From Bacillota bacterium (GTDB lineage: Bacteria; Bacillota; Bacilli; Alicyclobacillales; SLC66), in assembly GCA_026627345.1 (NCBI GenBank), contig JAPNUP010000148.1, forward strand, positions 39,922 through 103,921: DNA of 64,000 bases. Direction: 5' to 3'. Numbering within the stretch: position 1 is the stretch's first letter; every line of letters starts with the position of its first letter. The notes below the pieces were generated by a model. It had not been told where the DNA came from and made no database searches. It was given only the letters and a program-made list of their open reading frames with translations. This document shows positions 47,481 to 56,782 of this stretch, in pieces. Both the position numbers and the translations under genes were made by a program.

Positions 47481-49664
47481 TTGTCCGAACAAGACGAACT
47501 CTCCCTAGAGCGTGAGCACCTGGCTTCTATACAAGCGCATATTGCGCAAGATATTGAGCACATGCGCTCCCACATTCACCCTACTGAAGATTACGCCGAA
47601 GCAGTCATTCAGTCCAGACAGTTGGGCGAGCTCGAACAACTGGAAAAGTCGCATCTTCACCCCTATTTCGCCAGAGTCAGCTTTACCGAGCAAACGGAGT
47701 ATGCGCGTGCCAATCCCTTGCCTGAAGTCGCCTATATCGGCCGTTTCGGTTTGTTCGATCGGACGACCTTGACCCCGCTTGTGCTGGACTGGCGCTCCCC
47801 AATGGCCAACTTGTACTACGATGACGCTTTTCGAAGTGTCCCCGTACAAGTCGATGGCGGCCACCAGTTACAGTTTGACGTCGCACAAAAGCGCCAATTC
47901 GAGATCGAACGAGGCGCGCTGCAGCGGTACTTTGACAGTACATCCGCCGTACGTACAGATCAGCTGCTTTTATCTCGTCTCGAAGAGCGCGGCGAACAGA
48001 AACTACGCGATATTGTAGAGACCATCCAAGCAGAACAAAACCGTATCATTCGCGCCCCGGCTCGGCAAGTTCTCGTCGTGCAAGGCGTGGCAGGCAGCGG
48101 AAAAACGACGATTGCGCTACATCGCCTGTCTTATCTGGCTTATCACCATCGCGATCAGCGCTCGTTTGCAAACTTCTTGATTCTCGCCCCTAACCGGCTG
48201 TTCATCGACTACATCGCTGATGTCTTGCCGGACCTCGGCGTAGAAGGCGTCCGCCAACACACGTTTGCCGATTTTGTGTTGTCAGTGCTGCCCGGCAAGT
48301 GGCGACTCGCGAAAAATCCGCCAGTAGGCGATGATACCACCGCTATGTGGCTCGCGAAAGTACGCACATCCCTATCCACCAAGGACATGCTCGACGCCAT
48401 CATTGAACAGTATGTCTTGCATATGCTGCCAGAACGCGACTTCGTTCTCGATAGCGGGTTTACGATGAGTCATGCCGAGGTAGCCAAGAAGTTCTTCGAA
48501 GATTACCGCCACTACCCTTTTATGACTCGGCGTAAACGATTGGTCAAAGCGCTGACGCAATTCACAGAAGACGCGATTCAAGCGCGTGTCGCGCAGATCG
48601 ATCGACTGGCCAAACGCATCGGATACGCGGTCGCCGAGGAGCGGCAGGAGAAGTTGACTACGCGCTATCGTGAGCTATGTACAAAATACTGCAAACAAAT
48701 TCGCAGCGTCGACCTTCTGGAACTCTACCGGCGGGTGATCGGTCACGAGAAAAATATCACCTGGGTCTTAAAGCGACTCGCTGTTCCCGTCGCAGACATT
48801 CCACAACTGGCGACGAACATTGCGCTAGCCTTACGCAGTGGGCAAAAAGGCCGCGCGATCACTGAGGAAGACCTAGCGCCACTGCTCTATCTACAAGCTC
48901 GCCTATTCGGACTCGACAAAGCGCCGAAATTCAGCCATATCGTAGTGGACGAAGCACAGGATCTCGCACCTTTGCAACTGAGCGTCTTGACGCTATTTAT
49001 GAATCAAAGCAGTATGAGTCTGTTCGGCGATATGGCACAAACAATCTATCCGCACAAAGGGCTGACCTCTTGGGAGGAGATTCTGGATGCGGCTTTTGAC
49101 GGCCCTTGCGAGCTAACTGTGCTACATCAGAGTTATCGCTCGACTGTAGAAATCATGGATGTCGCTAATCATGTGATCAAGCATTGGAGCTACGATCGCA
49201 AAACCCTCGCCGTTCCGGTCCTCAGACACGGGCCTGTGCCAAAACAGATCATGACGGAAGATCGCGAAAAGGCGCTAGCGGAGCTGACAGTGGAGATTGC
49301 ACGGTATCAAGCGCAAGGGCTGATCAATATCGCGGTGATCGACAAGACCACGTCCGACTGCGAACACCTCGCACAGGATCTCCTTCAGGCAGGCGTCGCC
49401 TCGACACTGCTCAGCGAGTCGTCGCAGCGTTACGCAGGCGGGGTCAGCGTACTGTCTGTACAGCAGAGCAAAGGGATGGAGTTTGACGCCGTCATCTTGA
49501 TCGACCCCACCGCTGCCAAATACGAAGCGCAATCAGACACGGACATGAAACTCCTCTATGTCGCCATCACGAGAGCCTTACACCGTCTGTGTGTGATCCA
49601 CTGGCAGCCGCTAACGCCCCTACTTTACGGCGCACCGATCACCATGACAGCGATTGAGGGGTAA
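47481..49664 (+). CDS. helD: HelD-type RNA polymerase recycling helicase
   Basis: A 727-residue UvrD-like ATPase. HelD frees stalled RNA polymerase from nucleic acid in Bacillota. The N-terminal coiled-coil arm (residues 1-70) is a HelD feature that UvrD/PcrA lack. Walker A is GVAGSGKTTIALHRLSY, Walker B VVDEAQDLAPLQL, and SVQQSKGMEFDAVIL with VAITRALHRL are the C-terminal helicase motifs. TTG start after AAGGAGGCGG. The last 26 bases overlap mtnB on the other strand. Confidence 0.93.
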   Translation: MSEQDELSLEREHLASIQAHIAQDIEHMRSHIHPTEDYAEAVIQSRQLGELEQLEKSHLHPYFARVSFTEQTEYARANPLPEVAYIGRFGLFDRTTLTPLVLDWRSPMANLYYDDAFRSVPVQVDGGHQLQFDVAQKRQFEIERGALQRYFDSTSAVRTDQLLLSRLEERGEQKLRDIVETIQAEQNRIIRAPARQVLVVQGVAGSGKTTIALHRLSYLAYHHRDQRSFANFLILAPNRLFIDYIADVLPDLGVEGVRQHTFADFVLSVLPGKWRLAKNPPVGDDTTAMWLAKVRTSLSTKDMLDAIIEQYVLHMLPERDFVLDSGFTMSHAEVAKKFFEDYRHYPFMTRRKRLVKALTQFTEDAIQARVAQIDRLAKRIGYAVAEERQEKLTTRYRELCTKYCKQIRSVDLLELYRRVIGHEKNITWVLKRLAVPVADIPQLATNIALALRSGQKGRAITEEDLAPLLYLQARLFGLDKAPKFSHIVVDEAQDLAPLQLSVLTLFMNQSSMSLFGDMAQTIYPHKGLTSWEEILDAAFDGPCELTVLHQSYRSTVEIMDVANHVIKHWSYDRKTLAVPVLRHGPVPKQIMTEDREKALAELTVEIARYQAQGLINIAVIDKTTSDCEHLAQDLLQAGVASTLLSESSQRYAGGVSVLSVQQSKGMEFDAVILIDPTAAKYEAQSDTDMKLLYVAITRALHRLCVIHWQPLTPLLYGAPITMTAIEG

Positions 49665-50274
49665 GTGTACGGCGCATGACCTCATAGGCAAAAAGGAACT
49701 CGAACGCCTCTAGGTGCCGAAAAGCGCTCTCCAGGCTATCGCCCCAGGCGTAAATACCGTGATTTCGCACGAGAACGCCGGGCACAGACGCACTAGCCGC
49801 ATCGCCTACGGCCGCCGCAAGCTCCTGCAGATCATGATGGTTTGGTACGATTGGAATCGCAATCGTCGCCTCTTTCTCCCAGTGGTCAAGGGCCTTTAGA
49901 AGCTCGTGGCCGGTGACGATCATCGCTCCTGCTTGCGCAAACAAATCAGAGCATAAATTGTTCGCCAGCGTATGTACGTGAAGCACAGCCCCGCTTTGCA
50001 ACTTCGTGTAGATTTGCGCATGGACACACGCCTCAGCAGAAGGGCGAAAATCGTGCGACGCTTTTCGGAGCACTCTTGCGTCCGCATCAACCGTCAGCAG
50101 ATCCGCTGGCGTCAGGCGACTTTTGTCAGCCCCGCTTCGCGTCACGGCAAAAGTCAGCGGGTCGGCCGTGACGATGACCGACAAGTTGCCGCTCGTGGCA
50201 GGCAACCAACCGCGCTCGCCAAGCGTTTTAGCCAGCTCACAGAGGCGGGGGGCCTCATCTAATTCTGTACTCAT
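49639..50274 (-). CDS. mtnB: Methylthioribulose-1-phosphate dehydratase
   Basis: A 211-residue class II aldolase-like zinc enzyme that dehydrates methylthioribulose-1-phosphate. LPATSGNLSV, the zinc His pair in VLHVHTLANN and the later RNHGIYAWGDS fit MtnB. The ATG overlaps the mtnX stop (ATGA). Last gene of mtnW-mtnX-mtnB. Its final codons run antisense into helD. Confidence 0.92.
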   Translation of the reverse strand: MSTELDEAPRLCELAKTLGERGWLPATSGNLSVIVTADPLTFAVTRSGADKSRLTPADLLTVDADARVLRKASHDFRPSAEACVHAQIYTKLQSGAVLHVHTLANNLCSDLFAQAGAMIVTGHELLKALDHWEKEATIAIPIVPNHHDLQELAAAVGDAASASVPGVLVRNHGIYAWGDSLESAFRHLEAFEFLFAYEVMRRTLTPQSLSW

Positions 50275-50945
50275 GTCGCATCTCGTCCTTTATCAGAAAG
50301 TAGAACGCCTATGCCATCGATCACATCGTAAAAGTTGTCAAACGCAGCGTGTGGCCACCCTTGTTGCTGACACACTGCAAGCAGTTGATCACGCGCAAAA
50401 GTAAAATCTGCTTGGCGTGCGGCTCGCTGATCTGTCACGCCATCGCCAATGACAATCTGCAAACCACGCTTCCCAGCATTTCGCATGACGGTTGGCTTGC
50501 ACAACCCACAGCCGCCTTGACAGTAGGGATCACAAGGTACCGTCCAGATGACGCGCAGATACGGTCCGCTCGCATCGAGGCGATTGCAGTCGATCTCCAG
50601 TCGGTCACGGTACGGCGCCAGAGCGGTCTCGACAAAGAAATCGAAGCCTCCGCTTACGACCCGCAGCGGCCAACCCTCCTGCTTACACCGATCGCAAAAC
50701 GCGCCAAACCCTTCGCGCAAGACAATGGAAGACTGGGCAAATTGCTGGATCTCCGGCAGTCGCGCGCTCGGCAGCAACGCGAAGAGCTGCTCGACACCTG
50801 TCTTTACACTAAGGTTGCCTGATCGAATCGCCGTGATAATCGGTTCACTAGACTCCCACGCGAATTCACGCATGATCGCCGTAATCATGTCACGTTTAGC
50901 GATCGTTCCATCAAAATCACAGAAGAATTGAAAGGCTTCACTCAC
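50271..50945 (-). CDS. mtnX: 2-Hydroxy-3-keto-5-methylthiopentenyl-1-phosphate phosphatase
   Basis: A 224-residue HAD phosphatase, the second half of the Bacillus-type split of the enolase-phosphatase step. The nucleophile motif is FFCDFDGTIAKRDM; VVSGGFDFFVE and IVIGDGVTDQRAARQADFTFA complete the HAD core. GTG at 50945 overlaps the mtnW stop by four bases (GTGA); GGGGGG is 7 bases upstream. Confidence 0.92.
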   Translation of the reverse strand: MSEAFQFFCDFDGTIAKRDMITAIMREFAWESSEPIITAIRSGNLSVKTGVEQLFALLPSARLPEIQQFAQSSIVLREGFGAFCDRCKQEGWPLRVVSGGFDFFVETALAPYRDRLEIDCNRLDASGPYLRVIWTVPCDPYCQGGCGLCKPTVMRNAGKRGLQIVIGDGVTDQRAARQADFTFARDQLLAVCQQQGWPHAAFDNFYDVIDGIGVLLSDKGRDAT

Positions 50946-52162
50946 TGGCCTTCCCCCCACTTAACCAAAGCTTGACGCAGGGGTTCACTGGTCAGCGCGG
51001 CTACTGCCAAAGGCTCCCCGCGCATAACACTGTCGATAGCAGCGCGAAACGCCTGCCCACCAGCGGTTGCGCCGCCTGGATGGCCATGAATACCACCACC
51101 CGCATTCACGATCACGTCTCGTCCTGCGTCACGCACAAGTGCGGGGACAAGCCCTGGAAAAATGCCGGCTGAAGGGGCTGGTAGCGAGATGCGTAAGTGT
51201 CCACGCGCTTCGCGCAGTGCTTGTAAAAGAGCATCGCCGTCTTCTCTCTGGAGCGTCACAGATCCGTACGGAGACGGGTAGATGGCGACATCCGCGCCGC
51301 ACAAGCGCAGCAGTTGTCCAAGGACAATACTGGCGGCAATGCCATGGTGAGTTGCCGCATAAAGTGCCCCAGCCATGGCCGGATGCGCGATAATCGGCGC
51401 CGTCACAGCCGGGTCAGCTGCCACTTCGCGCAGCGCGTCCAGACCGTAGGCGTAGACGTTGAACAATAGCGCCTCTGCTCCTGCGTCGCACAGCCGCTTG
51501 GCTTGTTGGCGTAACTCCGTCACCGGGCCTGTCAAATTGACCGCGTAGTGAGCTAGCTGTCCGGTCTGTTCATAGGCTCGCTCGGCCTCGGTGTGATAAG
51601 CGATGACACGTTGTTCAGGCGTCGCATATTCCTCTGTAAAGAAGATCTCGTCATCTTTGATCAGATCCGCCCCGCCTTGCGCCTGTTCGCGAAAGTGCGC
51701 ACGCAGGTCGTCTAGAGACTGGCCAATGCAAGACTTGAAGATACTCATTAGCAACGGCCGCTCTGGTACACCAAGGCGCTCACGTATGCCGTCGACCCCG
51801 TATTTGGGACCCGCAAACCGGCTGATATACGTCTCGGGAAGATCCAACCGGACCAGTCGAATGACGCCATCCATCGACAGTTTGCCAAACACAGTCGTCA
51901 GCAGCGCAGCCATCGTCTCTGTAAAGTTGGCTAGGGGGTAACCGATGCGGATATCTGCCCAGACGAGTCCGTCATCTCCCGCAGCGTACACCTCTACGCC
52001 TTGAACGACGCCGCAGTGGCGCGCCACCTCATCTTTGCGGGCTTGCGGCAACTCGGTCCATGAACCGACCGTGAGGCCGATCGCGATCGACTCCGCTCGT
52101 TTCATCAGATTGGCTTCTCGATCTTGTACGCGATAGGTTGCGAAAATAAAGTCCGGTTGCAT
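50942..52162 (-). CDS. mtnW: 2,3-Diketo-5-methylthiopentyl-1-phosphate enolase (RuBisCO-like)
   Basis: A 406-residue RuBisCO-fold enolase of methionine salvage. The catalytic region is GGADLIKDDE, with KYGVDGIR before and NAGGGIHGHPGGATAG after; it lacks the full carboxylase residue set and is not a carbon-fixing enzyme. Paired with mtnX it marks the Bacillus pathway. First gene of the operon; it has a TATAAT promoter facing that of mtnD. mtnA and mtnK are not in the window. Confidence 0.95.
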   Translation of the reverse strand: MQPDFIFATYRVQDREANLMKRAESIAIGLTVGSWTELPQARKDEVARHCGVVQGVEVYAAGDDGLVWADIRIGYPLANFTETMAALLTTVFGKLSMDGVIRLVRLDLPETYISRFAGPKYGVDGIRERLGVPERPLLMSIFKSCIGQSLDDLRAHFREQAQGGADLIKDDEIFFTEEYATPEQRVIAYHTEAERAYEQTGQLAHYAVNLTGPVTELRQQAKRLCDAGAEALLFNVYAYGLDALREVAADPAVTAPIIAHPAMAGALYAATHHGIAASIVLGQLLRLCGADVAIYPSPYGSVTLQREDGDALLQALREARGHLRISLPAPSAGIFPGLVPALVRDAGRDVIVNAGGGIHGHPGGATAGGQAFRAAIDSVMRGEPLAVAALTSEPLRQALVKWGEGQ

Positions 52163-52206
52163 CTACGATTCCCAACTTCCTATCGAGTGATTGACTCTCC
52201 GTCCCC

Positions 52207-52239
52207 ATTATAGACAATTCGAGCGTTGTGTCCTACCAT
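52207..52239. promoter_or_regulatory. Overlapping divergent promoters of mtnWXB and mtnD
   Basis: Minus strand: AGGACA, 16 bp, TATAAT (52207-52234) toward mtnW. Plus strand: TAGACA, 17 bp, TACCAT (52211-52239) toward mtnD. The two share almost the same DNA, so only one polymerase can bind at a time. No S-box riboswitch was recognised in either short leader. Confidence 0.55.
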
Positions 52240-52264
52240 AGAGACGTGGAGAGGAGAATGAAAC

Positions 52265-52810
52265 ATGGCAACGATTTTTGTGCGCAACACCGGTGAACAC
52301 TTGCAAGACGAAGCAGCGGTGGCGGCTTTCCTTAGCGCCAACGAGATTTTCTATGAGCACTGGGATTTGTCCGGGATTCCAGGGTCTTTACGAGACCGCT
52401 TTGAACTGTCAGATGCGGACAAAGAGGCTATTTTGCTCGGACTCAGTGACGCCATCGATCGGTTGGCCAAGTCGCGCGGCTATGTGAAGTGGGATGTGAT
52501 CGCGTTATCTGATGCCACGCCGAACATCGAAGAACTGTTGACGAAGTTTGAACAAGTGCACACGCACACAGAAGATGAAGTGCGCGCCATTGCAGCGGGT
52601 AGCGGCACCTTTGTCATCAAAGGGCAAGGGGCCACAGGCTACTTCGACGTGCATCTCACTGCCGGCGATGTGATCTCGGTGCCGGAGTATAATCCGCATT
52701 TCTTTACGCTCACAAAAACGCGTCAAGTCGTCGCCGTGCGCTTATTCATCGATCCATCAGGATGGGTCGCGCATCCCTTCATAGATCCAGCGTTTGCTGC
52801 AGCGCCCTAA
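52265..52810 (+). CDS. mtnD: Acireductone dioxygenase
   Basis: A 181-residue cupin dioxygenase that turns acireductone and O2 into formate and the methionine precursor 2-oxo-4-methylthiobutyrate. Metal ligands: H-x-H and Glu in HTHTEDEVR and the later His in YNPHFFTL. Divergent from mtnWXB; a strong terminator follows. Confidence 0.94.
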   Translation: MATIFVRNTGEHLQDEAAVAAFLSANEIFYEHWDLSGIPGSLRDRFELSDADKEAILLGLSDAIDRLAKSRGYVKWDVIALSDATPNIEELLTKFEQVHTHTEDEVRAIAAGSGTFVIKGQGATGYFDVHLTAGDVISVPEYNPHFFTLTKTRQVVAVRLFIDPSGWVAHPFIDPAFAAAP

Positions 52811-52848
52811 TCGATAGGCTTTGCATAGGGGTCCACTGGACCGTCAAG

Positions 52849-52874
52849 AAAAGGCGCACGCGAGCGTGCGCCTT
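52849..52874 (+). terminator. Terminator of mtnD
   Basis: AAAGGCGCACGC and GCGTGCGCCTTT form a perfect stem with A and T runs at the two ends. Confidence 0.85.
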
Positions 52875-52926
52875 TCGTATTGCCTCGGGGATGAAGTCGC
52901 TCTAAGCGCGCTAGTACCTGATCTGG

Positions 52927-54756
52927 CTATGCCATGAACCGATACTGAGCTTCCACGAGATTCTGATAGTAACCTTTGGTACCCATGAGAAGTCCATGTG
53001 TGCCTCGCTCGACAATCCGCCCGTCTGCGAACACCAGAATCTGATCAGACTCGCGGATCGTCGACAACCGGTGTGCCACGACAAACGACGTGCGACCTTG
53101 CAGCAATACCTTCAAGCCTTGCTGAATCATATGCTCGGTGTGTGTATCGATACTCGCCGTCGCCTCATCCAGAATGAGGATGCGTGGGTCAGCCAAGATC
53201 GCTCGTGCAAAGGAGATCAGCTGACGTTGACCCATTGATAGCCGGCTGCCACGTTCGCGGACTTCTGTGTGGTACCCGTTTTCCAATTCGCGGATGAACT
53301 CGTCGGCAAACACTTCGCGCGCCGCCTGCATGACTTCTTCATCCGATGCGTCAGGGCGACCGTAACGGATGTTGTCCATAATAGTACCTGAGAAGATAAA
53401 GGTGTCTTGCAACACAATACCGACTTGCGCCCGAAGTGAATGCAGATTCATTTTGCAAATATCGTGTCCATCCATGGTAATCACGCCTGATGTTGGCTCA
53501 TAGAACCGAGCCAACAGGTTGATGACTGTACTTTTTCCCGCCCCCGTGTGTCCGACCAATGCAATAGTTTGCCCTGGCAAGACGTGAAAATTGACATCTG
53601 TGAGCGCAACTTTTTTTGTGTCATAGGCAAATGCTACGTTTTCAAACCGTACTTCCCCCGACAGCACAGGCAGGTTCTCCGCCTCTGCGCCGCTTGCAAC
53701 ACTGGGAATCGTATCGAGGTATTGAAAAATACGCTCTGAGGACGCCATCGCGACGAGCAGTTGATTATACACTTGGCCCAACTGGGAGATTGGCGTCCAG
53801 AAATTTCCTGTGTAGTTGGCAAAAGCGATCAACATACCGACCGACAGCCCGCCGCCGGCGCCTAGCATATGCACGCCGAACCAAAAGAGCAAAGCGCTGC
53901 CTATCGATCCGGTGAAATCAACCACTGGTCCAAAAATCGCATTCAAACCCACTGCGCGTCGAAACTTATCGAGGTAATCGGCGTTCATCCCTTGGAAAAA
54001 AGTCTGATTCTCCGCTTGCCGCACGTACGCTTCTGTCACACGCACACCTTGAATGCTTTCGTTGAGGTGTGCATTGATGCGCGACAGGCGCACCCGCACG
54101 ACCTGCCAGCTGCGACGCATCATCTCCCGAAGTTTGGTGGACAACAACAACATGATCGGTACGATAATCATGGTAATGAGCGCCAGTTTCCAGTCCAAAC
54201 TGAGCATGATAATGACGATCCCGATCAGGGTAAACAAGTTTGTGATACTGCTGATGACACCATTCGTGAACAAGTCTTGCAAAGAGTTGACGTCATTCAT
54301 GATACGTACGAGCACCGAGCCTGCCGGTCGCTTGTCGAAAAAGTCAAACGAAAGCGCCTGCACGTGGCTAAACAGTTGTCCCCGCAAATGGCGAATGACA
54401 CTTTGCCCGAGCCAGTTGGTGTAGCGAATGCGCAGTCTCGACGCGACAAAATTGGCAATATACAAAGCCCCCAGAAATACACCGTAGCCCACCAACCTAC
54501 CCACATCGTGCTTGGCGATCGCTGCGTTGATCGTCACGCCAATGATGTAAGGCGCGATGAGTGACACTGCGATGCCACCGATAGTCGCTGCCAAGGACGC
54601 CCAGCCAAGCCGCGGAAAAAGCGTCATGTAAGCAAAGAGTCGACGCATCTGATCCATGCGAAAAGGCTTATCGATGGCTTCTTCATCCTTATAGATAAAA
54701 GGAGCGCGCAGTTCAGTGGGATCCCCCGCAAATTTCTTGTCCATGAAATCACCCAT
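52927..54756 (-). CDS. ABC exporter half-transporter with canonical Walker B (YfiC-like)
   Basis: A 609-residue fused membrane-ATPase subunit with six helices (about 45-340). Walker A is GHTGAGKST, the signature is altered to LSMGQ, and Walker B is ILILDEATASID with the catalytic Glu. The upstream gene has the opposite pattern, normal LSGGQ but Asp in Walker B. Together they form one active and one degenerate ATP site, as in BmrCD-like heterodimers. The start may be 54756 or the ATG at 54744. Exports drugs or lipids; substrate unknown. Confidence 0.92.
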   Translation of the reverse strand: MGDFMDKKFAGDPTELRAPFIYKDEEAIDKPFRMDQMRRLFAYMTLFPRLGWASLAATIGGIAVSLIAPYIIGVTINAAIAKHDVGRLVGYGVFLGALYIANFVASRLRIRYTNWLGQSVIRHLRGQLFSHVQALSFDFFDKRPAGSVLVRIMNDVNSLQDLFTNGVISSITNLFTLIGIVIIMLSLDWKLALITMIIVPIMLLLSTKLREMMRRSWQVVRVRLSRINAHLNESIQGVRVTEAYVRQAENQTFFQGMNADYLDKFRRAVGLNAIFGPVVDFTGSIGSALLFWFGVHMLGAGGGLSVGMLIAFANYTGNFWTPISQLGQVYNQLLVAMASSERIFQYLDTIPSVASGAEAENLPVLSGEVRFENVAFAYDTKKVALTDVNFHVLPGQTIALVGHTGAGKSTVINLLARFYEPTSGVITMDGHDICKMNLHSLRAQVGIVLQDTFIFSGTIMDNIRYGRPDASDEEVMQAAREVFADEFIRELENGYHTEVRERGSRLSMGQRQLISFARAILADPRILILDEATASIDTHTEHMIQQGLKVLLQGRTSFVVAHRLSTIRESDQILVFADGRIVERGTHGLLMGTKGYYQNLVEAQYRFMA

Positions 54757-54760
54757 ATCT

Positions 54761-54780
54761 TTCGGCGTAGCCGCTTATTT
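54761..54780 (-). repeat. Dispersed palindromic element, copy 5
   Basis: Core AAATAAGCGGCTACGCCG on the minus strand matches copies 2 and 3, but the right outer arm is lost. It sits in the gap between the two ABC genes, just before the second gene's start. Confidence 0.5.
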
Positions 54781-54806
54781 GGCATCCAACAAAACGCTTT
54801 CGTTCT

Positions 54807-56603
54807 TCAGTTTGCACTAGCGCTGGCACTGGCCGATTCTGCAAATGAATCGAACAGGTTACCCTCACCCGCTGGCGGCATCAGTCCTTGGTCTTGAAAC
54901 TGCATATCGTAGATCGTTCTGTATAAGCCTTCTTCACGAAGCAGTTCATCGTGTCGACCACGCTGCACAATGCGTCCGTGATCGAGCACCAGTATCTGAT
55001 CTGCTCGGCGTAAGGAAGAAATGCGATGCGCAATAATGAAAGTCGTCCGCCCCTTCATCACTTGTTGCAGCGCCTGCTGAATGCCGTACTCCGTTTCCAT
55101 GTCCACGGCGCTTGTGGCATCGTCCAAGATGAGAATCCGGGGATCAGCTAAAATGGCGCGCGCCAAGGCAATCCGTTGCTTTTGCCCGCCGGATAGTCCT
55201 AAGCCGCGTTCCCCTACCAGAGTGCTGTAGCCGTCTGGCAATTCTTCGATAAACTCCGCCGCGTCCGCCATCGCTGCTGCGCGGCGCACGTCCTCGATCG
55301 TGGCGGATGGGTGTCCATAGGCGATATTGGCGAAAATAGTGGTAGAAAAGAGAAACGACTCTTGGAAAACGACGGCGATCTGCTTGCGTAGCGCCGCCAG
55401 ATCCCATGCTCTGACGTCGACGCCATCAATTTTGACCGCACCGCTAGCAATATCATAAAACCGCGGCATCAGCCCAACCAGACTGGTCTTGCCCGCGCCT
55501 GTCAGTCCTAGCAGCGCGATCGTCTGTCCAGGCCGCGCAGAAAATGCAATATCATGCAAGACGGTCTCATCGGCATAAGCCAAGGAGACGTGGACGAACT
55601 CCACGAGCCCTTGCATCTCGCCAACGTAACCTTGCACTGGGGTCGTAATCTCATCCGGCGCATCGAGAATCTCGAGCAGACGTTCACCTGCCGCTACTGA
55701 CTGGGTCCAGTTGTTTAACTGATACCCGAGTTGCGACATCGGCGCCACGATATACCACAGCACACTGAAAAAGGCGACGAGATCACCGAGACTCATATGC
55801 CCTGTGACGACGAGATAGCCACCAAACAGCAACACGATGACGACTTCCATGTTCCCTATTAACTCCATGTAGGGGAAATACTTTTTCCATAACCCTGCTG
55901 TGATGATATTCGCCGTATAGTACGAGTCATTGCGATGATCGAATTTATCCAACTCATGGTCTTCACGCGCGAATGACTTGACTGTACGCACGCCCATGAT
56001 ATTTTCTTGCACCGCTGTATTCAGGCGCCCCAAGGAGCGCCGAACCTCTTTATAGGCAGGCCATAATTTTCCGTCGAAGCTGACAGCGACAAATGCCAAT
56101 ACAGGCATCAGTACCAAGACGGCAACTGTTAACTGCCAGTTCATGGTGAACATGAGTCCAAGCCCGAATCCGAGAAGAAGAACAAATTGCACCAGACCGT
56201 TAAATCCAAACGCAAGAAACTGTCGGAATGCGTCGAGATCAGCCGTCAGGCGTGACATCAAGTCGCCTGTGTGCACGCCATCGTAATAAGTAAATGACTG
56301 CGTATTCAACTTCTTGTACAGCGTGTTGCGCAGATCATAGGCTGCATTGATCCCAAATACTTGCCCCAGATACTGCTGAGTAAAGTTGAACCCTCCTTTG
56401 ACCAGTGAAGCAATCAAGATAATCGCGATATAAAGTCCAAGCTTATTAAACTCATGCGCTAGAATAACTTTGTTGACGATTAAGCTGAGCAAATAGGGAT
56501 AAACGAGTCCAAGCCCTACTGTGAATACGAGTGCGACCAAGCTGATACCCAGTAAATACTGATAAGGCTTGTAAAAACGATTTAATCTCTTGAATATATC
56601 CAC
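54807..56603 (-). CDS. ABC exporter half-transporter with degenerate Walker B (YfiB-like)
   Basis: A 598-residue subunit with six helices and an ATPase domain. Walker A GLTGAGKTS and signature LSGGQ are normal, but Walker B ends ILILDDATSAVD: Asp replaces the catalytic Glu. This is the mark of the degenerate site in heterodimeric exporters. The GTG at 56603 is chosen because GGAGG is 9 bases upstream; a long upstream frame has no site. It is followed by its partner gene. Confidence 0.92.
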   Translation of the reverse strand: MDIFKRLNRFYKPYQYLLGISLVALVFTVGLGLVYPYLLSLIVNKVILAHEFNKLGLYIAIILIASLVKGGFNFTQQYLGQVFGINAAYDLRNTLYKKLNTQSFTYYDGVHTGDLMSRLTADLDAFRQFLAFGFNGLVQFVLLLGFGLGLMFTMNWQLTVAVLVLMPVLAFVAVSFDGKLWPAYKEVRRSLGRLNTAVQENIMGVRTVKSFAREDHELDKFDHRNDSYYTANIITAGLWKKYFPYMELIGNMEVVIVLLFGGYLVVTGHMSLGDLVAFFSVLWYIVAPMSQLGYQLNNWTQSVAAGERLLEILDAPDEITTPVQGYVGEMQGLVEFVHVSLAYADETVLHDIAFSARPGQTIALLGLTGAGKTSLVGLMPRFYDIASGAVKIDGVDVRAWDLAALRKQIAVVFQESFLFSTTIFANIAYGHPSATIEDVRRAAAMADAAEFIEELPDGYSTLVGERGLGLSGGQKQRIALARAILADPRILILDDATSAVDMETEYGIQQALQQVMKGRTTFIIAHRISSLRRADQILVLDHGRIVQRGRHDELLREEGLYRTIYDMQFQDQGLMPPAGEGNLFDSFAESASASASAN

Positions 56604-56782
56604 CCATGACCACCTCCGAATCTGGATTGGCGAAAGCTGCGATTCTACTCGCACCTGCGCCTGCGTACAGGTTATAATAAAAATTGAGAAGACCCGCTCA
56701 TTGATCTTAACGGGTGTCGAAACAAATTCCATCTTACTCCCTTGCTCAATATTAGGAGTATCTTGCGACGAGGCGATGCTCT

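Noticed and set aside
50942..52162. A carbon-fixing RuBisCO large subunit
   Set aside because: The downstream mtnX and mtnB partners and the KDDE-type active site identify MtnW enolase.
52163..52264. S-box (SAM) riboswitch upstream of mtnW or mtnD
   Set aside because: The shared gap is only about 100 bases and shows no S-box-like helices or terminator.
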